From NCBI GenBank assembly GCA_017792405.1, contig CP051231.1, positions 1,466,011-1,530,010 on the forward strand: a DNA stretch of 64,000 nucleotides, given 5' to 3'. Origin of the DNA: Oceanicola sp. GTDB taxonomy: Bacteria; Pseudomonadota; Alphaproteobacteria; Rhodobacterales; Rhodobacteraceae. The notes below the pieces were generated by a model. It ran no database searches. It worked only from the letters and a program-made list of their open reading frames with translations, and was not told where the DNA came from. Positions 35,814-44,000 of this stretch are shown here, piece by piece; the first letter of the stretch is position 1; each line of letters opens with the position of its first letter. The translations under genes were made by a program, and so were the position numbers.

Positions 35814-36257
35814 ATGAAGAAATACATGGCTCTGGCGCTGACCGCGCTAATGACAACGCCCGCTGCGGCGGCCCCGCTCTGCGACGACCTCGGCTTTGCC
35901 GGTCTGCTCGCAAGCTGCAACCGGGGGGAGCCGATCGAGCTGACTCTGGCCGCCGGGCAGCCGCTCTCAGAGCAGTCGACGCATACGCTGCAATCGGGCG
36001 CTTACTATAAGCTGATGATCACCGCCGATGGCTCCGCCGAACTGGCGATCAGCGGTCCCTCGTTCTTCCGGGCGATCTGGATGAATGAGATCGTCATCAA
36101 CCAAATCGAGATCCGGCCTATGGCGGTCGAAAGCCTTGAGTTCGACGCAGCCGGCACGGCCGAAATCTCCTTCGTGGCGATCAAGCCGGGCAGCCACGTG
36201 CTGCGCATCCCCGGAAGCACCGGGGAAACGCAGATGGTCACATTCAACATCCAATAG
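35814..36257 (+). CDS. Exported protein of unknown function in the lanthanide operon
   Basis: 147 residues from ATG 35814 (GGGAGGAAAT upstream). Signal peptide 1-20 (AAAAPL). Two cysteines (23, 35) near the mature N-terminus could form a disulfide. The rest is beta-rich (YYKLMITADGSAELAIS; AEISFVAIKPGSHVLRIP; QMVTFNIQ) with the outline of a cupredoxin-like sandwich, but the His/Cys/Met copper ligand set is absent. I cannot name its family. Between the propeller and the PepSY gene in an unbroken operon, so probably a periplasmic component of rare-earth handling. Confidence 0.72.
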   Translation: MKKYMALALTALMTTPAAAAPLCDDLGFAGLLASCNRGEPIELTLAAGQPLSEQSTHTLQSGAYYKLMITADGSAELAISGPSFFRAIWMNEIVINQIEIRPMAVESLEFDAAGTAEISFVAIKPGSHVLRIPGSTGETQMVTFNIQ

Positions 36258-36271
36258 GGAGGAACCTCAGG

Positions 36272-36538
36272 ATGAAACGCACGATTGCTACCCTCGCCGC
36301 AACCCTGATGCTGGGCGGTGCCGCCTTTGCCGAGAGCCACGGCGACGGGCCAGATGCCGAGACGGTCGAGAAGATCATGATGAAGCTCACCGAGATGAAG
36401 TGCCAGATGGCCGAAGACGACATCGAGATGGAAGACGATGGCGGCTACGAGCTGGATGACGTGATCTGCGAGGGCGGTCAGCAGTATGACATCACGCTCG
36501 ACGCGGAGTTGAACGAAACCGGGCGGCGCGCCGAATAG
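36272..36538 (+). CDS. Small acidic PepSY-like periplasmic protein (candidate lanthanide binder)
   Basis: 88 residues; signal peptide 1-20 (AAFAES). The mature ~68 residues form one PepSY-like unit: a helix (TVEKIMMKLTEMKCQMA), then strands ending in the YELDDVIC...GGQQYDITLDAE pattern usual for PepSY. Residues 48-63 hold ten Asp/Glu of sixteen. Cys44 and Cys66 could form a disulfide. A two-PepSY protein that binds lanthanides (LanPepSY) is known from Methylobacillus, so a lanthanide role is reasonable but inferred. ATG follows AGGGAGGAACCTCAGG. Confidence 0.75.
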   Translation: MKRTIATLAATLMLGGAAFAESHGDGPDAETVEKIMMKLTEMKCQMAEDDIEMEDDGGYELDDVICEGGQQYDITLDAELNETGRRAE

Positions 36539-36601
36539 GCCGCCCACGAGCCCTCTGCTTCCACAATGCGGGGCAGGGGGCTACACTCTGGGAGGACTGA
36601 C

Positions 36602-37576
36602 ATGAAAAGCCTGAGAACACTTGCATTGGCAGGGGCAGCGGCCCTTGTGACGGCGGCAGGCGCGATTGCGCAGGATCTGCCGCAAATCCGTTTTGCCACG
36701 CTGAAGATCGGCACGGTGAACTGGGAGCTTGAGACGATCAAGGCGAACGGCTTCGACAAGGCCCACGGCTTTGAACTGGTCATGCAGCCCTATGCCGACA
36801 ACGGTGCCACTCGCGTCGCGCTGGAAGGCGGCGAGGCCGATGTGGCCGTGGCCGATTGGATCTGGGTCGCCCGCCAACGGGCCGCCGGAAAAGACTATGT
36901 GGTGATCCCTTACTCTAAGGCCGTGGGCGGCCTTGTGGTGCCCGAGGGCTCCGAAGTGCAGAGCCTGCAAGACCTGAAGGGCAAGAAAGTCGGCATCGCC
37001 GGCGGCCCGCTCGACAAGAGCTGGCTGATCTTGCGGGCCTATGCCGAGCAGGAATACGGGATGGACCTGAAGGCCGAGACCGAGCAGGTCTTCGGCGCGC
37101 CGCCGCTGATCTTCAAGAGCGGGCTGTCGGGTGAGACCGACGGGGCGATCAACTTCTGGCACTTCCTCGCCAAGATGAAAGCTGCCGGGATGCGTGAGGT
37201 GATCTCAGTCGAGCAGGCCAGCAGCGCACTGGGGCTGGACCCTGAAACCCCGCTGCTCGGCTATGTGATGAAAGAGAGCTTCCTTGCCGACAATCCCGAT
37301 CTCGGCCACGCGCTCTACCGCGCCAGCCGTGATGCAAAGGCGCTGCTCGCGGAGGATGATGCCGCGTGGGAGGCAGTCCGGCCGATGATGAATGCGCAGA
37401 ACGATGCGCAGTTCGAGACCCTCAAGGCCGACTTCCGTGCTGGCATCCCCGGTGATGCGCCGGTGTCGGAAGAGGGGGCGGATGCGCTCCTGAAGGTCAT
37501 GGCCCGGCTGGGTGGTGCTGATCTTGTCGGTGATGCAACGGAACTGCCCAAGGGGCTGTTCCTGACCTCCGAGTGA
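36602..37576 (+). CDS. ABC transporter substrate-binding protein, nitrate/sulfonate/taurine (NMT1) type
   Basis: 324 residues from ATG 36602 (GGGAGGACTGAC upstream). Signal peptide 1-23 (GAIAQD). NMT1/OMP decarboxylase-like binding fold: IRFATLKIGTVNWELETIKA, EGGEADVAVADWIWVARQ and LKGKKVGIAGGPLDKSW. Forms an ABC set with the permease at 37581 and the ATPase at 38324. The substrate of this family is usually a sulfonate, nitrate or vitamin precursor; within a rare-earth operon a chelator or PQQ-related compound is possible. No known family substrate can be read from the sequence. Confidence 0.82.
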   Translation: MKSLRTLALAGAAALVTAAGAIAQDLPQIRFATLKIGTVNWELETIKANGFDKAHGFELVMQPYADNGATRVALEGGEADVAVADWIWVARQRAAGKDYVVIPYSKAVGGLVVPEGSEVQSLQDLKGKKVGIAGGPLDKSWLILRAYAEQEYGMDLKAETEQVFGAPPLIFKSGLSGETDGAINFWHFLAKMKAAGMREVISVEQASSALGLDPETPLLGYVMKESFLADNPDLGHALYRASRDAKALLAEDDAAWEAVRPMMNAQNDAQFETLKADFRAGIPGDAPVSEEGADALLKVMARLGGADLVGDATELPKGLFLTSE

Positions 37577-37580
37577 CTGT

Positions 37581-38327
37581 GTGAGAGGGGTCGGCACGCC
37601 TGCGCTTTCGCTCCTTGGGCTGGTAAGCCTCTGGGTCGTTGCGGCGGCGCTGTCTGCCGACCCCACCGTACTCCCCCAACCTTGGGCGCTGATCGGCCCA
37701 TTCTGGGATGAACTCCGATCCGGCGAGCTGCTCTATCACCTCGGCCACACACTCCTGCGGGTGATCTGGGCATTCCTGCTGGCCATGACGCTCGGGTGCC
37801 TGCTCGGGCTGGCGATGGGCCGCTCGGAACGGGTCAATCAATGGCTCGACCCTTGGCTTGTGGTCTTCCTGAACCTGCCGGCGCTCGTTCTGATCGTACT
37901 CTGTTACCTCTGGATCGGCCTTACGGAAGCTGCTGCCATCGCGGCGGTGACGTTGAACAAGGTCCCAAATGTCACCACCGTCATCCGTGAGGGTGCTCGG
38001 GCTCTTTCACCGGACCTTGACGCCCTGGCAGGCGTCTACAGGTTGCCGCTCATGGACCGGATGCGCCACGTGGTGCTGCCCCAACTCGCGCCCTTCATGG
38101 CCGCCGCTTCCCGCTCCGGGATCGCGGTGATCTGGAAGATCGTGCTCGTGGTCGAGTTTCTCGGTCGCTCCAGTGGTGTCGGCTTTCAGATCCACCTCTA
38201 TTTCCAACTCTTCGACGTAGGGATGGTGCTGGTCTATGCTTTCTCCTTCATCGCGGTCATGCTCGCGGTCGAATGGCTGATCTTGCAGCCTTGGGAGCGC
38301 CGCGTGCGGCGGTGGCGGCTGGCATGA
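37581..38327 (+). CDS. ABC transporter permease (SsuC/TauC type)
   Basis: 248 residues from GTG 37581, 4 bp after the binding-protein stop. Six predicted membrane helices, with the EAA-type loop ALSPDLDALAGVYRLPLMDRM placed before the fifth helix. Typical of nitrate/sulfonate/taurine permeases (LGCLLGLAMGRS; LGRSSGVGF). Overlaps the ATPase gene by 4 bp (ATGA). Same operon as the PepSY and binding proteins. Confidence 0.87.
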   Translation: MRGVGTPALSLLGLVSLWVVAAALSADPTVLPQPWALIGPFWDELRSGELLYHLGHTLLRVIWAFLLAMTLGCLLGLAMGRSERVNQWLDPWLVVFLNLPALVLIVLCYLWIGLTEAAAIAAVTLNKVPNVTTVIREGARALSPDLDALAGVYRLPLMDRMRHVVLPQLAPFMAAASRSGIAVIWKIVLVVEFLGRSSGVGFQIHLYFQLFDVGMVLVYAFSFIAVMLAVEWLILQPWERRVRRWRLA

Positions 38328-38950
38328 TCAAGGTCGATATCCGGGAGAAGAGCTTCGCTGGCACCACAGTGCTCGGGCGCATACAATTCACGCTGGGGCA
38401 GGGGGAGAGGTTGGCCGTCCTCGGTCCTTCTGGAGTGGGCAAGAGCACGCTTTTGCGGATCGTTGCGGGCATCGACCGCAAGTTCAGTGGAGATGTTGAC
38501 AGGCCCGCACGGATGGGCGTCGTCTTTCAAGAGCCCACGCTCTTGCCTTGGCGGACCGCCTTGCAGAACCTCACGCTCATCCATCGAGGGCTGACCGAGC
38601 AGGCCGCAACGGAGGCGCTGGCGCGGGTCGGGATCGCAGACAAGGCGGCGCTCTTTCCGGCGCAGCTTTCTCTTGGTCAGCAACGGCGCCTCTCGCTGGC
38701 ACGAGCGTTCGCCGGCGCGCCAGAATTTCTGGTGATGGATGAGCCGTTCGTGTCGCTGGATCCTGAGATGGCAGAGGAGATGATGCGCCTGACCGAGACG
38801 CTCATTGCCGAGACCCGGCCGGCGCTGATGCTGGTCACGCACGCCCGGCCGGAAGCAGAGCGCCTGACCGAACGGATCGTTCACTTGAGCGGTCGCCCGG
38901 CAGTTTTGCACCCCGAGACCAAGGATCACCTTCGATGCGTAACCAATTGA
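38324..38950 (+). CDS. ABC transporter ATP-binding protein (SsuB/TauB-like)
   Basis: 208 residues from ATG 38324. Walker A GPSGVGKST, Q loop FQEPTLLPW, signature variant LSLGQQRRLSLARAF, Walker B FLVMDEPFVSLD. The signature reads LSLGQ rather than LSGGQ, which is common in this branch and shorter than the ~255-residue TauB. Third subunit of the nested ABC system. The next gene starts 19 bp downstream. Confidence 0.87.
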   Translation: MIKVDIREKSFAGTTVLGRIQFTLGQGERLAVLGPSGVGKSTLLRIVAGIDRKFSGDVDRPARMGVVFQEPTLLPWRTALQNLTLIHRGLTEQAATEALARVGIADKAALFPAQLSLGQQRRLSLARAFAGAPEFLVMDEPFVSLDPEMAEEMMRLTETLIAETRPALMLVTHARPEAERLTERIVHLSGRPAVLHPETKDHLRCVTN

Positions 38951-38969
38951 GAAAGAGGCGCAATCAAGC

Positions 38970-39707
38970 GTGACTCCGGCACTGTCACTCGATGAAGTAT
39001 CCTTCAACTACGGCCCCAAAAAGGCGGTGGACCGGGTGAGTTTTTCACTCCCGAGAGGCAGGTTCTGCGCGCTTTTGGGGCCGAACGGTGCCGGGAAAAG
39101 CACGTTGTTCTCGCTCCTGACTCGCTTGCTCGTTACCCGCGAGGGCGAGATCCGAGTGGCTGGCCATGACATGGCGCGCGAGCCCCGCGCGGCGCTGGCC
39201 AAGATCGGCGTCGTCTTCCAACAGCCAACGCTCGACCTCGACATTACTGTGGCCCGCAACATGACCTATTTCGCGGCATTGCACGGTATCTCCGGCCGCT
39301 CGGCTCAAACGGCGATTGACGCGGCGCTGGACAGGCTCGAAATGCGGGAGCGGGCCGGAGAAAAGGTCCGAAGCCTGAATGGCGGACACCGCAGGCGGAT
39401 GGAGATCGCCCGGGCGCTGGTTCACGGACCAGAACTGCTGCTGCTCGATGAGCCGACAGTGGGGCTGGACACCGCATCGCGCTTGGCAATTACCGAGCAC
39501 GTTCATGGACTTGCGGGCCAAGGTTTAAGCGTGCTTTGGTGCACTCATCTGGTCGATGAGATTGCACCGGAGGATGACGTTGTTGTGCTGCACAAGGGCC
39601 AAGTCCTTGCGCATGAGCGTGCCGCGGACATCGCCGGGTCGGGCACGCTCCAAGCGGCTTTCATGAAGATGACCGCGCAAGAAGCACCCGTGGGGCAGGG
39701 GGCGTGA
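38970..39707 (+). CDS. PQQ-alcohol dehydrogenase system ABC ATP-binding protein (PedB/LutE-like)
   Basis: 245 residues from GTG 38970. Walker A GPNGAGKST, Q loop FQQPTLDLDIT, signature SLNGGHRRRMEIARAL (a noncanonical NGGH form usual for this branch) and Walker B LLLLDEPTVGLD. The LDLD and GGHRRR segments point to the PQQ-ABC ATPase family rather than ordinary drug exporters. Together with the permease at 39704 and the binding proteins at 33644 and 34834 this makes a complete PedA1A2BC/LutAEF-like set. Confidence 0.87.
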   Translation: MTPALSLDEVSFNYGPKKAVDRVSFSLPRGRFCALLGPNGAGKSTLFSLLTRLLVTREGEIRVAGHDMAREPRAALAKIGVVFQQPTLDLDITVARNMTYFAALHGISGRSAQTAIDAALDRLEMRERAGEKVRSLNGGHRRRMEIARALVHGPELLLLDEPTVGLDTASRLAITEHVHGLAGQGLSVLWCTHLVDEIAPEDDVVVLHKGQVLAHERAADIAGSGTLQAAFMKMTAQEAPVGQGA

Positions 39708-40498
39708 ACGCCTATCTGACCGCCCTGTTGGCCATCGTTCGCCGGGAAGCCTCCCGCTTCGTGAGCCAGCGGAGCCGGTTTTTCTCAGCCCTTGTGCGGC
39801 CTTTAGTCTGGCTGGTGATCTTCGCGGCAGGTTTCCGTGCGGCCCTTGGCGTCTCGATCATTCCGCCATACCAGACCTATATCACCTATGAGGTCTACAT
39901 CCTCCCAGGGCTCTGCGGAATGATCCAGCTTTTCAATGGGATGCAGAGCTCATTGAGCCTGGTTTACGATCAGGAAATGGGCTCGATGCGGCTCTTGCTG
40001 ACTTCTCCGATGCCCCGTTGGTGGCTCCTGTTCTGCAAGTTGCTCGCCGGTGTGGCGGTGTCAATCCTGCAAGTCTACGCCTTCCTCGGCATCGCGGCGC
40101 TCTACGGCATCATACTGCCTTGGGAAGGGTATCTGCTCGTCTTCCCGGCGCTGATCGTTTCAGGCCTCATGCTGGGCGCTCTGGGACTGTTCATAAGCTC
40201 GACGGTGAAACAGCTGGAAAACTTCGCGGGGGTGATGAACTTCGTCATCTTCCCGATGTTCTTCCTGAGCTCAGCACTGTACCCGCTATGGAAAATGGCT
40301 GAGAGTTCCGAACTGCTGCGTGACATATGCGCGTGGAATCCGTTCACCCATGCGGTCGAGCTGATCCGGTTTTCGCTCTACGTCACACCGAACCTCTGGG
40401 CGCTCGTTGTGGTAGCAGGGTGCTTTCTATTGTTCTTCTGTTCAGCTTTGGTCGGTTACGATCCCGCGCGGGGATTGCAACGCAGATCGAAAGGGTAG
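39704..40498 (+). CDS. PQQ-alcohol dehydrogenase system ABC permease (PedC/LutF-like)
   Basis: 264 residues from GTG 39704, overlapping the ATPase stop (GTGA). ABC-2-type permease: N-terminal cytoplasmic segment (REASRFVSQRSRFFSALVRP), six helices, and the loop VKQLENFAGVMNFVIFPMFF. PedC and LutF of lanthanide-dependent alcohol oxidisers have this build. ABC-2 permeases usually export; homologues are nonetheless needed for lanthanide uptake, so direction is unresolved. Last gene of the operon that begins at 33644. Confidence 0.86.
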   Translation: MNAYLTALLAIVRREASRFVSQRSRFFSALVRPLVWLVIFAAGFRAALGVSIIPPYQTYITYEVYILPGLCGMIQLFNGMQSSLSLVYDQEMGSMRLLLTSPMPRWWLLFCKLLAGVAVSILQVYAFLGIAALYGIILPWEGYLLVFPALIVSGLMLGALGLFISSTVKQLENFAGVMNFVIFPMFFLSSALYPLWKMAESSELLRDICAWNPFTHAVELIRFSLYVTPNLWALVVVAGCFLLFFCSALVGYDPARGLQRRSKG

Positions 40499-40532
40499 CA
40501 TAAGTTACGCCTTTGGTCGCATCCATAAAGCC

Positions 40533-40548
40533 CATAATCGGTATTATG
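40533..40548. repeat. Inverted repeat after the lanthanide operon
   Basis: CATAAT-CGGT-ATTATG is a perfect 6-bp inverted repeat 35 bp beyond the permease stop, in an AT-richer 274-bp gap. No T run follows, so it is not a standard terminator. The remaining gap up to 40772 shows no other structure I can name and presumably holds the promoter of the LuxR-type gene. Confidence 0.35.
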
Positions 40549-40772
40549 TAAATCGAACGGATGAGCGTTGGGGTGTAAGACGCTGTGCCAGAACAACTTT
40601 CCACATAAGCCGACTCTGCGACAACTTTTTCACGAATTAACCACATCTCTACAAAATCGCACATATCTCCCGCCAGAAACTCGACATCTCGGGCGTTAGA
40701 CCGTAGGTCAACCCACGGGGATGACGAGGGATTTGGCGTGAGGCACTCACCTGCGCCAAGGTTAATGAGCCG

Positions 40773-41528
40773 ATGCTGGATACAGTTGAAAAAATCGTGG
40801 CGTGCCGCGACGTTGAGGAGCTTTGGGTCAGTCTGCGGGATGTGTTGGCAGGCTACGGCTTTCCCCGTTTGATCTATGGCTACACCAGCCAGAGGTTCGG
40901 CCAGAACCTCGGTGACCGCGACGACATCACCATCCTGACGACGCTCGAGAAAGCGTACATGGATTCCTTCGTGAACGATGGCCTCTACTACCATGCGCCG
41001 ATGGTGCGTTGGGGTGTCGACAACGTGGGTGCAAAGACATGGCGCTCGATCTTGGAGCGCGCCGAGCAAGGCCTCATGGACGCCGATGAGCTGCGGGTTC
41101 ATGAGCTGAATCTTTCCTTCGGGCTCAACGCCGGCCTGACGTTGAGTTTTCCGCCTTCGAGCCATCGCACACGTGCGGGACTCGGGCTCGTGCCCGAGCG
41201 CGGTGTGAGCCAGGATGAGGTTGATGCGATCTGGGCACGGCACGGTCGTGAGATCTGGGCGCTGACCAATGTGGCCCATCTGAAGATCACCACCCTGCCC
41301 CGGCTGACCTCGCGCCGCCCGCTGACACCAAGGCAGCGTGAGGCGCTCGAGTGGGTCGGAGACGGCAAAACCACAGCCGACATCGCCATGATCATGGGGC
41401 TGACCCCGTCAACGGTGGAGAAGCATCTCCGGCTGGCCCGTGAGTCTCTGGGGGTCGAAACAACGGCTCAGGCGGTTCTCAAGGCCAGTATGCTGAACCA
41501 GATCTACCAGATCGAACCGAGCTTCTGA
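40773..41528 (+). CDS. LuxR-family transcriptional regulator with autoinducer-binding-like domain
   Basis: 251 residues. N-terminal autoinducer-binding-like domain (~5-165; LSGYGFPRLIYGYTS-like opening, YHAPMVRWG and WRSILERAEQ), then a LuxR helix-turn-helix (~180-240; PLTPRQREALEWVGDGKTT, STVEKHLRLARESLGV). No luxI synthase lies near, so it is an orphan ('solo') and may bind an acyl-homoserine lactone from elsewhere or another small molecule. It is close to the rare-earth island and could regulate it, but no operator ties them. Confidence 0.85.
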   Translation: MLDTVEKIVACRDVEELWVSLRDVLAGYGFPRLIYGYTSQRFGQNLGDRDDITILTTLEKAYMDSFVNDGLYYHAPMVRWGVDNVGAKTWRSILERAEQGLMDADELRVHELNLSFGLNAGLTLSFPPSSHRTRAGLGLVPERGVSQDEVDAIWARHGREIWALTNVAHLKITTLPRLTSRRPLTPRQREALEWVGDGKTTADIAMIMGLTPSTVEKHLRLARESLGVETTAQAVLKASMLNQIYQIEPSF

Positions 41529-41873
41529 GCCGTTTTGCGTTACCGGCCTTGGGCGCCGTGAAACTACCGTGAAAAGTTGAGCGAAGATCCGCCGAAGGAG
41601 TTCCCTTCCCCGACGGTAATTGGCATTTTCGGCGTGTTCCGTGAGTGGTGGCATTAGCCAAGGAACTCGCGGCTCGGGCGGCCTCACGATACTGGGGAGT
41701 TCGAGCTGCTCCGGGAAACCGGATCGTCGGCCTGGGGGATTATATTCATTCTCTGGGTCGACACCCCGAACGGGATCGCCTGTCCTCATCCCCAAAATGA
41801 CGCGGCGCGATCGTTCGGTTCTTGTGGCGCGGCCCTTCCCAGGGGCCGCGCCACAAACCTTTCTGACTCAACG
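41529..41873. other. Intergenic region between the LuxR-type gene and tsf
   Basis: No frame here has gene-like composition or a ribosome binding site. The region contains the long hairpin at 41822-41856 (separate entry) and ends at the tsf terminator. A noncoding transcript ending at the hairpin is possible, but no promoter is clear. Confidence 0.5.
41822..41856. repeat. Perfect 14-bp inverted repeat (hairpin)
   Basis: TTGTGGCGCGGCCC (41822-41835) and GGGCCGCGCCACAA (41843-41856) are exact complements around a 7-base loop. Neither strand has the T run of an intrinsic terminator. Position downstream of tsf and of the LuxR gene suggests a bidirectional transcription barrier or an RNA-processing element. 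Confidence 0.6.
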
Positions 41874-41902
41874 AAAAAGACCGCCGCACCGGAGTGCGAC
41901 GG
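41874..41902 (-). terminator. Intrinsic terminator of rpsB-tsf
   Basis: On the minus strand CCGTCGCAC (41902-41894) pairs with GTGCGGCGG (41889-41881) with one U-G pair, loop TCCG, followed by TCTTTTT. It lies 26 bp beyond the tsf stop. Confidence 0.85.
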
Positions 41903-41927
41903 CCTGTCGAAACAAAAGAGGTCAGGC

Positions 41928-42809
41928 TCAGCCCTGAGCGGCTTTCGCGACTTCGGCTGCGAAGTCCTCTTCTTTCTTTTCGATGCCTTCGCCCACTTCG
42001 AGGCGCACGAAGCCAACGATCTCGACACCCGCTTCTTTGGCGGCCTGAGCCACGGTCAGATCGGGGTTGATCACGAAGGCCTGGTTCAGCAGCGTGATCT
42101 CGGCAAGGAATTTTTTCATCCGGCCTTCGATCATCTTCTCGATGACCTGCTCCGGCTTGCCGCTCTCACGAGCGATATCCATCTGCACCTGGCGCTCTTT
42201 TTCCACGATGGCCGGGTCCAGCTCGCTCTCGTTCAGGGCTGCCGGGCGCGGGTCGGCGGCGGCGACGTGCATGGCCACCTGCTTGCCGAACTCTTCGTTC
42301 TCACCCGAAAGCGCAACCAGCACGCCGATCTTGCCCATGCCGGGCGCCGCCGCGTTATGGACGTAAGACACAACCGAGGCACCCTCGACGGTCGCCATTC
42401 GGCGCAGGCCCATGTTCTCGCCGATGGTGGCGATCTTGTCGGTCAGCGTATCGGCCACGGTCTTGCCGCCCATGTCGGCGTTCTTCAGTGCTTCCACATC
42501 GGACACACCGAGCGCGGCTTTTGCGATGCCGGAAACCATGGTCTGGAACTCGGCATTCTTGCCGACGAAGTCAGTCTCGGAGTTGACCTCGACAGCAACG
42601 CCCTTGCCGCCATCGACCTCAACAGCCACGAGACCTTCGGCGGCGGTGCGGTCAGATTTCTTGGCGGCCTTGGCCAGGCCCTTGGTGCGCAGCCAGTCAA
42701 CGGCGGCTTCCATGTCGCCGTCGGTCTCGGTCAGCGCCTTCTTGGCGTCCATCATGCCCGCGCCCGTCTTGTCGCGCAGCTCTTTCACCAGTGCAGCGGT
42801 AATCGCCAT
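41928..42809 (-). CDS. tsf: Translation elongation factor Ts
   Basis: 293 residues. UBA-like N-terminus [24 protein letters not shown], the core [11 protein letters not shown] motif that contacts EF-Tu, and the C-terminal [21 protein letters not shown] segment. Exchanges GDP for GTP on EF-Tu. ATG is preceded by GAAGGAGCATGAC. Second gene of the rpsB-tsf pair; the intergenic hairpin is described separately. Confidence 0.97.
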   Translation of the reverse strand: MAITAALVKELRDKTGAGMMDAKKALTETDGDMEAAVDWLRTKGLAKAAKKSDRTAAEGLVAVEVDGGKGVAVEVNSETDFVGKNAEFQTMVSGIAKAALGVSDVEALKNADMGGKTVADTLTDKIATIGENMGLRRMATVEGASVVSYVHNAAAPGMGKIGVLVALSGENEEFGKQVAMHVAAADPRPAALNESELDPAIVEKERQVQMDIARESGKPEQVIEKMIEGRMKKFLAEITLLNQAFVINPDLTVAQAAKEAGVEIVGFVRLEVGEGIEKKEEDFAAEVAKAAQG

Positions 42810-42845
42810 GTCATGCTCCTTCGGGAGATCTTATTGCAGAACGTC

Positions 42846-42866
42846 CGGGCGGTTCTGCACCGCCCG
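42846..42866 (-). promoter_or_regulatory. Hairpin between rpsB and tsf
   Basis: CGGGCGG (42846-42852) and CCGCCCG (42860-42866) form a perfect 7-bp stem in the 114-bp gap. A GGGGGCC/GGCCCTC pairing lies just upstream (42890-42905 region). Without a T run on the minus strand it would slow or partially block read-through, setting the S2:EF-Ts ratio. Confidence 0.5.
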
Positions 42867-42923
42867 TTTGTAAGTTTGATGACAGTGGGAGAGGGCCGTG
42901 TTGGCCCCCTGCCCTCGTGTCAC

Positions 42924-43739
42924 TCAGCTCTCGGCAGCGGCTTCTTCAGCCGGAGCTTCGGCGGGCGCCTCTTCGGCACCGGCTTCGGCGGCGAGCGCCT
43001 CTTCGACGGCAGCCTCTTCCAGAGCGCCGATGTCAACGCCAGCAGCGCCCATCTGAGCGGTCATGCCGTCGAGCGCAGCACGGGCCACGAGGTCGCAGTA
43101 GAGCGCGATGGCGCGGGCGGCGTCATCGTTGCCGGGGATGATGTAATCCACACCATCGGGCGAGCAGTTGGTGTCGACCACGGCCACAACCGGAATGCCC
43201 AGCTTTTTGGCTTCGGCAATGGCGAGGTCTTCCTTGTTCACGTCGATGACGAACAGCAGGTCGGGCAGGCCGCCCATCTCGCGGATGCCGCCAAGCGAGG
43301 CCTGCAGTTTGGCCTGCTCGCGCTCCATGCCAAGGCGCTCTTTCTTGGTGAGGCCGGCAAAACCAATGGAGGATTCTTCGTCGATGGCCTTCAGGCGCTG
43401 GATCGACTGGGAGACGGTCTTCCAGTTGGTCAGCGTGCCACCGAGCCAGCGGTGGTTCATGTAGTACTGCGCACACTTCTCGGCGGCTTCGGCGATCGGG
43501 CGCTGAGCCTGACGCTTGGTGCCGACAAAGAGGATGCGGCCGTTCTTGGCCACGGTTTCACGCACGACGTTGAGCGCGGCGTCCAGCATCGGGACGGTCT
43601 GCGTCAGGTCGAGAATGTGAATGCCGTTGCGATCACCATAGATGAACTCGCCCATGCGGGGGTTCCACCGCTGGGTCTGGTGACCGAAGTGAACGCCAGC
43701 TTCAAGCAGCTGACGCATGGAGAAATCAGGGAGCGCCAT
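42924..43739 (-). CDS. rpsB: 30S ribosomal protein S2
   Basis: 271 residues from ATG 43739; an earlier in-frame start at 43778 would extend it without support. [50 protein letters not shown] core and [16 protein letters not shown] are all S2. The last ~40 residues are Glu/Ala-rich ([16 protein letters not shown]), a common low-complexity tail in alphaproteobacteria. Its mRNA leader (43756-43836) is structured. Confidence 0.97.
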   Translation of the reverse strand: MALPDFSMRQLLEAGVHFGHQTQRWNPRMGEFIYGDRNGIHILDLTQTVPMLDAALNVVRETVAKNGRILFVGTKRQAQRPIAEAAEKCAQYYMNHRWLGGTLTNWKTVSQSIQRLKAIDEESSIGFAGLTKKERLGMEREQAKLQASLGGIREMGGLPDLLFVIDVNKEDLAIAEAKKLGIPVVAVVDTNCSPDGVDYIIPGNDDAARAIALYCDLVARAALDGMTAQMGAAGVDIGALEEAAVEEALAAEAGAEEAPAEAPAEEAAAES

Positions 43740-43755
43740 GTCCAAATCCTTTTCC

Positions 43756-43836
43756 GGTTTGCGCCTCGGCGGGATCATGAGGGCTGTTGCCCAACCGGCG
43801 GACCTTTGCGGGATGTCTCCCCGCAGGGCCCAAACC
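43756..43836 (-). promoter_or_regulatory. Structured rpsB mRNA leader (candidate autoregulatory element)
   Basis: Just upstream of rpsB, GGTTTG (43756-43761) can pair with CAAACC (43831-43836), enclosing two hairpins: TGCGGG/CCCGCA (43807-43812 with 43820-43825) and GGGC/GCCC (43781-43784 with 43789-43792). Such multi-stem leaders in other bacteria bind S2 to repress the operon. The match to a known leader family is not verified here. Confidence 0.45.
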
Positions 43837-44000
43837 CCGCCTGTGAAGTGAGCGCGCGTTTAACGCGGGTGGCAGAAACTTGCAAGCCCCCTCCTCGCTT
43901 CCCATCTGGATTAGGAGAAAGACCCGCCCTCGTGCTATTCTGGCGGCAGAATTTGACAGACGACCTTTGAATACGACCCATTTGACCGAGAGGCAAAGCT

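Noticed and set aside
36602..38950. Calling the nested ABC genes tauABC or nitrate importers
   Set aside because: The folds are of that type, but no taurine or nitrate enzymes are near and the operon is dedicated to PQQ and lanthanide handling.
41529..41820. tRNA or stable RNA gene
   Set aside because: I could fold no cloverleaf and no T-loop consensus; GGTCGACACC is not a T arm.
42267..43970. 567-codon open frame on the plus strand across tsf and rpsB
   Set aside because: It is antisense to two ribosome-associated genes and has no recognisable domain.
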